Assembly (NCBI GenBank): GCA_900546105.1
Contig: URBP01000108.1
Location: 1 to 5,243 of the forward strand
Origin: an uncultured Collinsella sp.
GTDB lineage: Bacteria; Actinomycetota; Coriobacteriia; Coriobacteriales; Coriobacteriaceae
Direction of reading: 5' to 3'
DNA: 5,243 bases
In this document: in pieces, positions 1 through 4,928 of the stretch
How positions within the stretch are numbered: the first letter of the stretch is position 1
Layout of the letters: the number at the start of each line of letters is the position of its first letter
The notes under the pieces: generated by a model
Databases searched by the model: none
The model's input: the letters and a program-made list of their open reading frames with translations, nothing else
Told to the model about the DNA's origin: nothing
Made by a program: the position numbers and the translations under genes

Positions 1-37
1 CAAAAACAAAAAGGCCAGAGACTTAATACCTCTGACC
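1..37 (-). terminator. Intrinsic terminator of the tRNA-Val transcript
   Basis: Read on the minus strand, GGTCAGAG (37-30) pairs with CTCTGGCC (20-13). The stem is 8 bp with one G-U pair and a 9-nt loop. It is followed directly by the T-rich run TTTTTGTTTTTG reaching the window edge. It starts 11 nt after the encoded CCA end of the tRNA, so it probably ends the tRNA transcript. It may also end any read-through from the DUF3825 gene, since no U-tailed terminator is visible between that gene and the tRNA. Confidence 0.88.
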
Positions 38-48
38 TGCGCTTTTGA

Positions 49-123
49 TGGTGGGCGATACAAGATTCGAACTTGTGACCCCATCCGTGTGAAGGATATG
101 CTCTACCCCTGAGCCAATCGCCC
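49..123 (-). tRNA. tRNA-Val (anticodon CAC), CCA encoded
   Basis: The minus strand folds into a complete cloverleaf. The acceptor stem GGGCGAT pairs with ATCGCCC, the D arm is GCTC-AGGGGTA-GAGC, and the anticodon loop is TTCACAC, giving anticodon CAC, which reads the valine codon GUG. The T arm is ACAAG-TTCGAAT-CTTGT, the discriminator base is A, and the CCA is encoded in the DNA (51-49). The anticodon stem closes with one wobble pair (T-G). There are no mismatches in the other stems, so it looks functional. It stands alone with its own terminator. tRNA 3' ends are common integration sites, but here the 3' end points out of the window, so the genes described below are not on the side where such an insertion would lie. 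Confidence 0.97.
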
Positions 124-143
124 GTCGCCTTTCGTCAAAAGAA

Positions 144-173
144 ATACTATCATAGCCGCGCGTGGTTTACCAA
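144..173 (-). promoter_or_regulatory. Possible promoter of tRNA-Val
   Basis: On the minus strand TTGGTA (173-168) is followed after 18 nt by TAGTAT (149-144), each matching the sigma-70 consensus at four of six positions. An overlapping TATGAT (154-149) is a better -10 box but lacks a well-spaced -35. The boxes lie about 20 nt before the mature tRNA 5' end, a normal distance for a tRNA promoter. The exact boxes are uncertain. Confidence 0.4.
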
Positions 174-261
174 GAACTTTTTCCCCTCGATTTTAAATTC
201 GTGGGCGCTGGCTGCTCTGGCGCGGTCCAGATTAACAGCAAACCCGCAGCTCAAGGAGCCT

Positions 262-1050
262 TTACCGCTTTATCCACGAGGTCTCGGGGCGGCAGATAAG
301 ACGCGCGTTGTTGTAGGCCATCTCGAGCGTGAGGCAGGTGCGCGCGGCGTAGAATCCGCCCTCGCGTTGGATTGTCAGCGCCAGCTCGGGCTTGTCGCCG
401 GTCAGGCACAGCGGCAGAAGCAGTTGAATCCGTCCACCGTAGAACTGTGGCACGGCGAGCGTGTAGTTGGCGGCGGCGCGGCGGGCGGCCTCGACGACGG
501 CGCCCTCAAAGGCGCGGCGCAGTAGCAGCGAGTTTCCCTCCCCCATCAGACTGGCGGGGATGCGCGTGAGGTTTTCCTCGTCGCCCAGGATGTGGTCGAT
601 GTTGGAGCGGATTGGCAAGCGGTAGTCAAAGACCAGCTCGGAGGGGTCCTCGGCAAAGCGGACACGGCACGGCAGGTACTCAAACGAGACCAGCATGGGG
701 TCGCTTTCCCTAAAGAAGCCCTTCAAAAACCAGCGTTGGTGTGCGTCGGGCTTGGTGTTGGGCTCAAACAGGCCGTAGATGGTCTCGTGGCGGCGCGTGT
801 ACAGGCCGGTGTTGAACAGGCAACGGTCGTCGTCGAACACCAGCGGCAGGTTGGACGGCGCGGTCTGGTTCACGTCGCGCTCGGTCAGAAATACCGCGCG
901 GCTAAACGAGAACGACAGGTAGTTTTTGAGGATGCGGTTGCTGGGGCCCCAGTCCTCGGGATCGGCGAGGTCTACCAGGCGGTCGTAGCTGGGCTCGGGG
1001 CAAAACGCAAAGTCGTAGACATTGCTGCACAGGGTGCCGGGGATCTCCAT
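262..1050 (-). CDS. Stand-alone DUF3825 domain protein
   Basis: The 262-residue product matches the DUF3825 family along almost its whole length, as I remember the family's conserved blocks. Visible blocks are an N-terminal DLADPEDWG (27-35), ILKNYLSFSFSR (40-51), FNTGLYTRRHETIYGLFEPN (79-98), NIDHIL (150-155), NYTLAVPQFYGGRIQLLLPL (195-214), and TCLTLEMAYNNARL (238-251) with RP at 254-255. The biochemical role of this domain is unknown. It often occurs attached to other modules, whereas here it makes up the whole protein. There is no signal peptide or membrane segment, so it is probably cytoplasmic. The ATG start is the only start codon after the upstream in-frame TAG (minus strand, 45 nt before the ATG). 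The Shine-Dalgarno signal is poor (only a GGA), suggesting weak or leaderless-like initiation. The gene is very GC-rich and diverges from the AlbA_2 gene. No intrinsic terminator follows before the tRNA. Confidence 0.92.
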   Translation of the reverse strand: MEIPGTLCSNVYDFAFCPEPSYDRLVDLADPEDWGPSNRILKNYLSFSFSRAVFLTERDVNQTAPSNLPLVFDDDRCLFNTGLYTRRHETIYGLFEPNTKPDAHQRWFLKGFFRESDPMLVSFEYLPCRVRFAEDPSELVFDYRLPIRSNIDHILGDEENLTRIPASLMGEGNSLLLRRAFEGAVVEAARRAAANYTLAVPQFYGGRIQLLLPLCLTGDKPELALTIQREGGFYAARTCLTLEMAYNNARLICRPETSWIKR

Positions 1051-1233
1051 GTGGCGTCCAATCCAATTGATAGCTGGCGTGCGGATGGTTTGATTCTATA
1101 CGGGCGGCGTCTCCTTGAGGAGCACAGCACAATTGAGCCTAAGCTTATGCGCGAGCTCCTCAAATCGACAAAGTCTCTACCTGCTGTTTCATTGCTTGAA
1201 AAGGGCGGTGCGCCTCTGCTTTGGGAAGCATAA
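1051..1233 (+). other. Possible small or remnant reading frame in the divergent gap
   Basis: This stretch has no confident gene but holds an uninterrupted plus-strand frame of 60 codons. It runs from a GTG directly abutting the DUF3825 start codon to a TAA that shares its last base with the long inverted repeat. Its translation looks protein-like: GRRLLEE, then KLMRELLKSTKSLPAVSLLE, then a WEA end, suggesting amphipathic helices. A shorter version could start at ATG 1147. The Shine-Dalgarno signal is weak (GGGGA before the GTG, none before ATG 1147). Codon use is AT-richer than in the flanking genes. It could be the C-terminal remnant of a lost gene, a small protein, or a chance open frame continuing from the antisense of the DUF3825 gene. 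I do not recognise a family. Confidence 0.2.
1093..1098 (-). promoter_or_regulatory. Tentative -10 box for the DUF3825 gene
   Basis: TAGAAT on the minus strand matches the -10 consensus at five of six positions and lies about 43 nt before the DUF3825 start codon. No convincing -35 hexamer sits 16-18 nt upstream, so this is only a candidate. A short inverted repeat CTCCT/AGGAG (1110-1121) overlaps the position where the -35 would be. Confidence 0.2.
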
Positions 1234-1279
1234 TTCTAACCATTTTGCTAACCACCATGGTTAGCAAAATGGTTAGAAT
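1233..1279. promoter_or_regulatory. Perfect 22-bp inverted repeat, probable operator of the AlbA_2 gene
   Basis: The arms 1233-1254 and 1258-1279 are perfectly complementary and separated by the trinucleotide CCA. Each arm contains two copies of TAACCA (1237-1242 and 1249-1254), mirrored as TGGTTA (1258-1263 and 1270-1275), giving four half-sites. Sites 1 and 3, and sites 2 and 4, are each 21 bp apart centre to centre, two helical turns. This suggests two interleaved dimer sites. It ends 31 nt before the AlbA_2 start codon. It has no T-run after it, so it is unlikely to be a terminator. The divergent wHTH protein is the obvious candidate ligand (inference). Confidence 0.75.
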
Positions 1280-1296
1280 ATGGGCAGAATAGAATC

Positions 1297-1305
1297 GGAA
1301 GGCGG
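1297..1305 (+). promoter_or_regulatory. Ribosome binding site of the AlbA_2 gene
   Basis: GGAAGGCGG lies five nt before ATG 1311. It is a purine-rich Shine-Dalgarno-like sequence that supports this start over later in-frame methionines. Confidence 0.6.
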
Positions 1306-1310
1306 ACAGC

Positions 1311-2636
1311 ATGAAATTCCAGGAAACAGAGACAATCGAGCTGAAGGCCATTGCGCAGAACGGCATCAAGAAGGAGATCGTCGCATTTGCGAACTGCGGC
1401 GGCGGCACGGTCTACGTTGGCGTCGCCGACGACGGCGCCGTGCCGGGCGTCGAGGACGCGGATGCGTGCGCCCTGCAGGTCTCCAACATGGTGAGAGACG
1501 CCGTGAAGCCAGACGTCACCATGTTTGTCAGCTATAAAACGCTCGACTGCGACGGGAAGGCGGTCGTGGCCGTCAAGGTCCAGCGCGGCACGAACCGCCC
1601 CTACTACCTAGCGAAGAAGGGCCTGCGCCCCGAGGGTGTCTACGTGCGGCAGGGGTACTCCTCCGTCCCGGCGACCGATGCTGCCATCCGGCAGATGATC
1701 AAAGAGACTGACGGCGACAGCTTTGAGGACATGCGCTCCCTCGACCAAGCGCTCACCTTCGAGTCGACGAAAGGGGAATTCGAGACACGAAAGATCCCCT
1801 TCGGCGCGCCGCAGATGCAGGCCCTGAATATAACCTCATCGGACGGTCTCTACACAAACCTCGGCCTGCTCCTGTCCGACCAGTGCCCGCATACCGTAAA
1901 AGCGGCCGTTTTCGAGGGGACGGACCCGAGTGTGTTCAATGATCGCCGGGAGTTCTCCGGGTCCCTCATGCAGCAGCTCGACGAGGTCTACGACTACATC
2001 GACTTCCACAACCAGACCCATGCCACTTACCAAAAGCTGCTGCGCCTCGACACCCGGGACTACCCGGAGGTCGCCGTGCGCGAGGCCTTGCTGAACTCGA
2101 TCGTGCACAGGGACTACTCCTTCCGCACCAGCACGCTGATCAGCGTCTACGACGACAGGATCGAGTTCGTGTCAGTCGGCGGCCTTCTGCCCGGCTTTGA
2201 GCTGGAGGATTTGATGATGGGCGTCTCCGCCTGCCGGAACCCGCATCTCGCCAACGTCTTCTACCGCCTGCAGCTCATCGAGGCATACGGCACGGGGATG
2301 AGGAAGATCATGGGGGCCTACGCGGGTGCGGCCTCTCAGCCGCAAATCATGGCCACGAACAACGCATTCAAAATCGTCCTGCCCAACACGAACTTCGCAG
2401 CAACGGCAGCGGAAACGCCCACGGCAAACAGCAAGGAGGCGCCCGCTGCTTCCTATTCCCGAGAGGACGAGATCCTGCGGTTCTTGGCAGAGCACCCCTC
2501 AATCACCCGAAAGGAAGCGCAGACGTTGCTCGGGATCGGCCAGTCCACGGCCGGCCGCATATTGAAAGAGATGGTGGATAAGGGGCAAATCGCAAGACAC
2601 GGCGGAGGCCGCACCTTGCGATACGAATTGGCGTAA
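1311..2636 (+). CDS. AlbA_2 / HATPase_c_4 / winged-helix protein (putative transcriptional regulator)
   Basis: The 441-residue protein has three parts. Residues about 5-125 form an AlbA_2 (Schlafen-box) nucleic-acid-binding domain, with ETIELK (7-12), KEIVAFANCGGG (21-32) and VYVGVADDG (34-42). Residues about 245-335 form a HATPase_c_4 (RecG-C-like) domain, with REALLNSIVHRDYS (257-270), YDDRIEF (280-286), RNPHLANVFYRL (309-320) and EAYGTG (324-329). After a flexible Ala/Thr/Pro-rich linker (about 360-380), residues about 383-441 form a wHTH with ITRKEAQTLLGIGQSTAGRI (398-417). Family members are usually annotated as ATP-binding transcriptional regulators, and their targets are mostly unknown. 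The long palindrome just upstream and the wHTH point to autoregulation. The closely spaced acidic residues E5 and E10 recall the Schlafen nuclease pattern, but that link is weak. It diverges from DUF3825 and converges with the Toprim-like gene. The frame is intact and of normal length. Confidence 0.93.
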   Translation: MKFQETETIELKAIAQNGIKKEIVAFANCGGGTVYVGVADDGAVPGVEDADACALQVSNMVRDAVKPDVTMFVSYKTLDCDGKAVVAVKVQRGTNRPYYLAKKGLRPEGVYVRQGYSSVPATDAAIRQMIKETDGDSFEDMRSLDQALTFESTKGEFETRKIPFGAPQMQALNITSSDGLYTNLGLLLSDQCPHTVKAAVFEGTDPSVFNDRREFSGSLMQQLDEVYDYIDFHNQTHATYQKLLRLDTRDYPEVAVREALLNSIVHRDYSFRTSTLISVYDDRIEFVSVGGLLPGFELEDLMMGVSACRNPHLANVFYRLQLIEAYGTGMRKIMGAYAGAASQPQIMATNNAFKIVLPNTNFAATAAETPTANSKEAPAASYSREDEILRFLAEHPSITRKEAQTLLGIGQSTAGRILKEMVDKGQIARHGGGRTLRYELA

Positions 2637-2767
2637 TGATGTGTCTCTGAGGCAATTGTCCACTTTGCCTTCTGGTCAAGAGCAATTGGCTAACGGGCGA
2701 GTTGGGGCTCTTATGCCGAGTTCACGATTTAGGCAGGAGAACCTGTGCCCGCGAGATTAATTGCGCC

Positions 2768-3565
2768 TCATCCTTTTTCTCGAGGGCAATCATCGAACTT
2801 AAGGTGGCGCATCGGGGCCATGGAATTAAAGAACTTATCGTCAAAGTAGTCGAGTAGAAACTCTGGAAAAGCCGACAGCACAAACACCGAACCGTCCTCG
2901 CTCCGCATTCTTTTCTCCTCGCGGAAAATCGCATCGACCGTAACCAGCTCTCGATATGTCCCAAATGAAACCTCATCGAGATCGAGCAGGCACTTGCATC
3001 TCAATACGAAGGCAGCGATTGCATCTTTCCATTGGGGAAGCTCCATGTGCTTCCCCACGTTAACGTTTCCCTCTCCCGACATCTTTTTATATTGAGCGAT
3101 TTCCGAGTTGTCAACAAAACAGCCTGAATGCGCCTGGCACTGCCCCGCGCGATAATCGTACAGCGCCTCGACCATCGGGTAGCTTATATAGAGCTTTCCG
3201 CTCTCGTGCTCGTTATCGAATGCGAGGAGCATTGCCTCCACAAGGGCATCGGACTCGCATCCAGGCGCATTGTTTTGATGGGAGTCGTAGTCAAAGAAGA
3301 GAAAGACCTCGTCAACAGAATCCCGCTCCACGCCCTCTAGACATTTTGCAGCGGAAGGCACCGTTTCTCTTAGCACCTCCACAACATCCAGATCGAAGTC
3401 CTCCTCTGCAAGCCGTTCGTAGAGCATGTAGATGTTCTGCGCCGCTGGCAGACAGATCACCCTCAGGTCATCTCTCCCTTTCAGAAAAAGCTCTTTCATC
3501 TTCTCCGCAAAGCGCAGGTCACGCGACTCCCCTTCAACGATGAAAAGCGTGACCGGACTAGCCAT
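2768..3565 (-). CDS. Toprim-like protein, putative effector partner of the AAA15 ATPase
   Basis: I do not recognise a named family with certainty. Counting from ATG 3565 (265 residues), the N-terminus shows a Toprim-like signature. A first strand ends in LFIVEGES (7-14, acidic E11), and 81 residues later a second strand VFLFFDYDSH (87-96) carries the D92-x-D94 pair. Glu plus DxD is the metal-binding set of Toprim enzymes such as OLD nucleases, the PARIS effector AriB and DnaG/topoisomerases. A YPMVEALYDY block follows (129-138), then a mostly helical C-terminal half rich in acidic and aromatic residues. There is no membrane segment. The start overlaps the end of the ATPase gene by 8 bp (ATGGCTAG), implying translational coupling. 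A GTG at 3574 is an alternative start with an AAGG just before it and a 17-bp overlap. An effector nuclease is the inferred role. RloB-like or DUF4435-like relatives are the main alternatives. Confidence 0.88.
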   Translation of the reverse strand: MASPVTLFIVEGESRDLRFAEKMKELFLKGRDDLRVICLPAAQNIYMLYERLAEEDFDLDVVEVLRETVPSAAKCLEGVERDSVDEVFLFFDYDSHQNNAPGCESDALVEAMLLAFDNEHESGKLYISYPMVEALYDYRAGQCQAHSGCFVDNSEIAQYKKMSGEGNVNVGKHMELPQWKDAIAAFVLRCKCLLDLDEVSFGTYRELVTVDAIFREEKRMRSEDGSVFVLSAFPEFLLDYFDDKFFNSMAPMRHLKFDDCPREKG

Positions 3566-4673
3566 CGAAAGCACCGGCCTTAAACATCTTCTGGAGGTTA
3601 TGGGCCAATCTGAGCTCCTTGGGCGTTAGCTTCTCCAGCGAGCGAATCTCCCCCTCCTTGAGAATGAAATAGACATCGGGCCGCATGAGGTCGTTCGTCA
3701 AAAGGTCCGTGTTGTGCGTCGTAATGAAAACCTGGACACCCTCGAGGTCCCGCAGCATCTCCACGATCGACCGGGACAATTCAAAGTGATAAAAAGCATC
3801 GAATTCATCGATGAAGACCAAGGAAGCCTTGCTCATCTTGATATACCAGTAGTAGTACAGAGCAAGTGACATGGTGCCTGTCGAGGCAACCGACGCAAAC
3901 GGAACGGTACCGCCCTCGAACCTGCAATAAAGCTCGGGAACTCCATTCACGTTCACGGATACGAGGTTCAGGGAGATTCCCTGCTGGCGCAAGAATTCTT
4001 GGAAGTCCTCCATCTTCCCCTCGCGAATAATGCCCTGGGTAAAGCTATCCGTGCCAACCGAAAGCCCCTGGTACCCGCGCTCGTCGAGTGAGTAGAACAT
4101 CAGCATGTTGTCGACAAAGGAGGTGAAGGCTCTAAACGCCCTGGCAGACGGCTCATCTCGCAGTATTGCATTGCTCTTGACGTATTTGACACGCGACAGC
4201 CTGTCGGACTCAGCGGGGAGATCGGTAGAAAGCGAGAGGGACTCGGCGCCCGGCAGGTCAACATGGCCCGTTTGAGCGTCGAACCTGTAGCTCAAGACCT
4301 CCACGTCATCAATGCACAGGCTCTCGTACACAAGCGTCTGTGGGTCGGTTTTCCCGTAGCGGTATACGACGTCGATATTGTCGAAGACAAAATCGTATTG
4401 AAACTCTGTGATTGAACTCTTTGAATCAAGGCACCGATATGGCAAGTATTTTTTGAGCAGCTTTTCCTTGTCGGTCAGATGCAGAACGATGTCGAATATC
4501 GCGAGGGCGAAATTGGACTTTCCGCTGCCATTCGCACCATATATGATGCCCTTTGCCTTAACGCCGCCCTGAATCACCTGTTGATTAAATGAGTAGTTGG
4601 CGGGATCGGATAGATCAAATGTAATTCGCTTATCGAAGCACTTGAAATTTGAAACCGAAAACTTCTTGAGCAT
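3558..4673 (-). CDS. AAA15-family (SMC/ABC-like) ATPase, abortive-infection/OLD type
   Basis: The 371-residue protein begins with FSVSNFKCF (5-13), typical of COG1106-type ATPases. The Walker A is GANGSGKS (46-53). After a long insertion it has an ABC-signature-like ASTGTMSL (263-270), a Walker B LVFIDEFDAF (285-294; D289, catalytic E290) and a switch histidine in TTHNTDLL (318-325; H320). The C-terminus ends in ELRLAHNLQKMFKAGAF (353-369), a tail I associate with this family. All ATPase motifs are intact. Relatives such as AbiLi, PARIS AriA and OLD-type ATPases act in phage defence with a nuclease partner, and here the next gene, overlapping by 8 bp, has a Toprim-like signature. The ATG is preceded by AGAGGA at an 8-nt spacing. 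Base composition looks less GC-rich than the DUF3825 gene. A role as cytoplasmic sensor or scaffold of a defence complex is inferred. The specific system is not resolved. Confidence 0.95.
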   Translation of the reverse strand: MLKKFSVSNFKCFDKRITFDLSDPANYSFNQQVIQGGVKAKGIIYGANGSGKSNFALAIFDIVLHLTDKEKLLKKYLPYRCLDSKSSITEFQYDFVFDNIDVVYRYGKTDPQTLVYESLCIDDVEVLSYRFDAQTGHVDLPGAESLSLSTDLPAESDRLSRVKYVKSNAILRDEPSARAFRAFTSFVDNMLMFYSLDERGYQGLSVGTDSFTQGIIREGKMEDFQEFLRQQGISLNLVSVNVNGVPELYCRFEGGTVPFASVASTGTMSLALYYYWYIKMSKASLVFIDEFDAFYHFELSRSIVEMLRDLEGVQVFITTHNTDLLTNDLMRPDVYFILKEGEIRSLEKLTPKELRLAHNLQKMFKAGAFDG

Positions 4674-4681
4674 GGTACAGT

Positions 4682-4687
4682 TCCTCT
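4682..4687 (-). promoter_or_regulatory. Ribosome binding site of the ATPase gene
   Basis: AGAGGA on the minus strand, eight nt before the ATG at 4673, is a good Shine-Dalgarno match. It supports the chosen start, as does the family-typical N-terminus that follows. Confidence 0.75.
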
Positions 4688-4711
4688 GCTTTCTGAGGTT
4701 ATTTGAGACAC

Positions 4712-4740
4712 AGGGTAAAGCAGCTGAGCAAATCGGTCAA
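4712..4740 (-). promoter_or_regulatory. Predicted promoter of the ATPase/Toprim-like operon
   Basis: On the minus strand TTGACC (4740-4735, five of six consensus positions) is followed after exactly 17 nt by TACCCT (4717-4712). The latter keeps the three most conserved -10 bases (T, A and final T). Transcription would start near 4705, leaving a leader of about 30 nt with the ribosome site. It lies downstream of the intrinsic terminator of the preceding gene, so the operon probably has its own promoter. Confidence 0.5.
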
Positions 4741-4745
4741 TTTAC

Positions 4746-4762
4746 CCGTATTTTTAATACGG
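4746..4762. promoter_or_regulatory. Palindrome beside the -35 box, possible operator
   Basis: CCGTATT (4746-4752) and AATACGG (4756-4762) are perfect inverted arms around TTT. The repeat begins five bp upstream of the predicted -35 box of the defence-like operon, a position suited to an activator or repressor site. As RNA it would also form a hairpin (extended by an A-U and a G-U pair), but without a U-tract after it. Function is inferred from position. Confidence 0.45.
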
Positions 4763-4770
4763 ATATTCCG

Positions 4771-4827
4771 AAGAAAAACTACGGAAGTACGCGATGCGCA
4801 CCGGACCTGTCCAACCGATTCCGTAGT
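4771..4827 (-). terminator. Intrinsic terminator of the surface-protein gene, with a branched loop
   Basis: On the minus strand ACTACGGAA (4827-4819) pairs perfectly with TTCCGTAGT (4786-4778) and is followed at once by TTTTCTT. The 32-nt loop can itself fold into two small hairpins, GGAC-AG-GTCC and GTGCG-CATCG-CGTAC (one G-U pair), giving a three-way shape. It lies about 100 nt after the surface-protein stop codon and before the promoter of the ATPase operon, so it should separate the two transcripts. The length of the loop makes it less typical than the tRNA terminator. Confidence 0.65.
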
Positions 4828-4928
4828 GCTGGCAACTACATGAGACAACCTACGAGATATGCGGGGCGAGGTTTTCCAGAGCGACGAACGATAGAGATGC
4901 GGATCATCCGAAGAAGGTTGAAATCCAC

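Noticed and set aside
49..123. tRNA-Val as attachment site for an island containing the accessory genes
   Set aside because: Integrases usually use the tRNA 3' half, which points to the left edge. No integrase gene is in the window and I saw no repeat of the tRNA 3' end to the right.
216..231. Hairpin TCTGG/CCAGA downstream of the DUF3825 gene
   Set aside because: It has five pairs and no U-tract on the minus strand. It is not a convincing intrinsic terminator.
592..1233. Long plus-strand open frame of 213 codons opposite the DUF3825 gene
   Set aside because: Most of it is the antisense shadow of a clearly conserved gene with high GC. Only its last 60 codons lie outside, and these are discussed separately.
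1233..1279. The long inverted repeat as a transposon end, CRISPR repeat or terminator
   Set aside because: There is a single copy in the window, no transposase, no spacers and no T-run. A regulatory palindrome fits better.
2648..2671. Hairpin AGGCAA/TTGCCT 13 nt after the AlbA_2 stop codon
   Set aside because: The stem is only six perfect pairs with a nine-base loop and no T-run on either strand, so it is too weak to call as a terminator for the convergent genes.
2722..2976. Minus-strand frame overlapping the end of the Toprim-like gene
   Set aside because: It is an out-of-frame shadow with no recognisable motif, and the Toprim-like frame is intact to its TGA at 2768.
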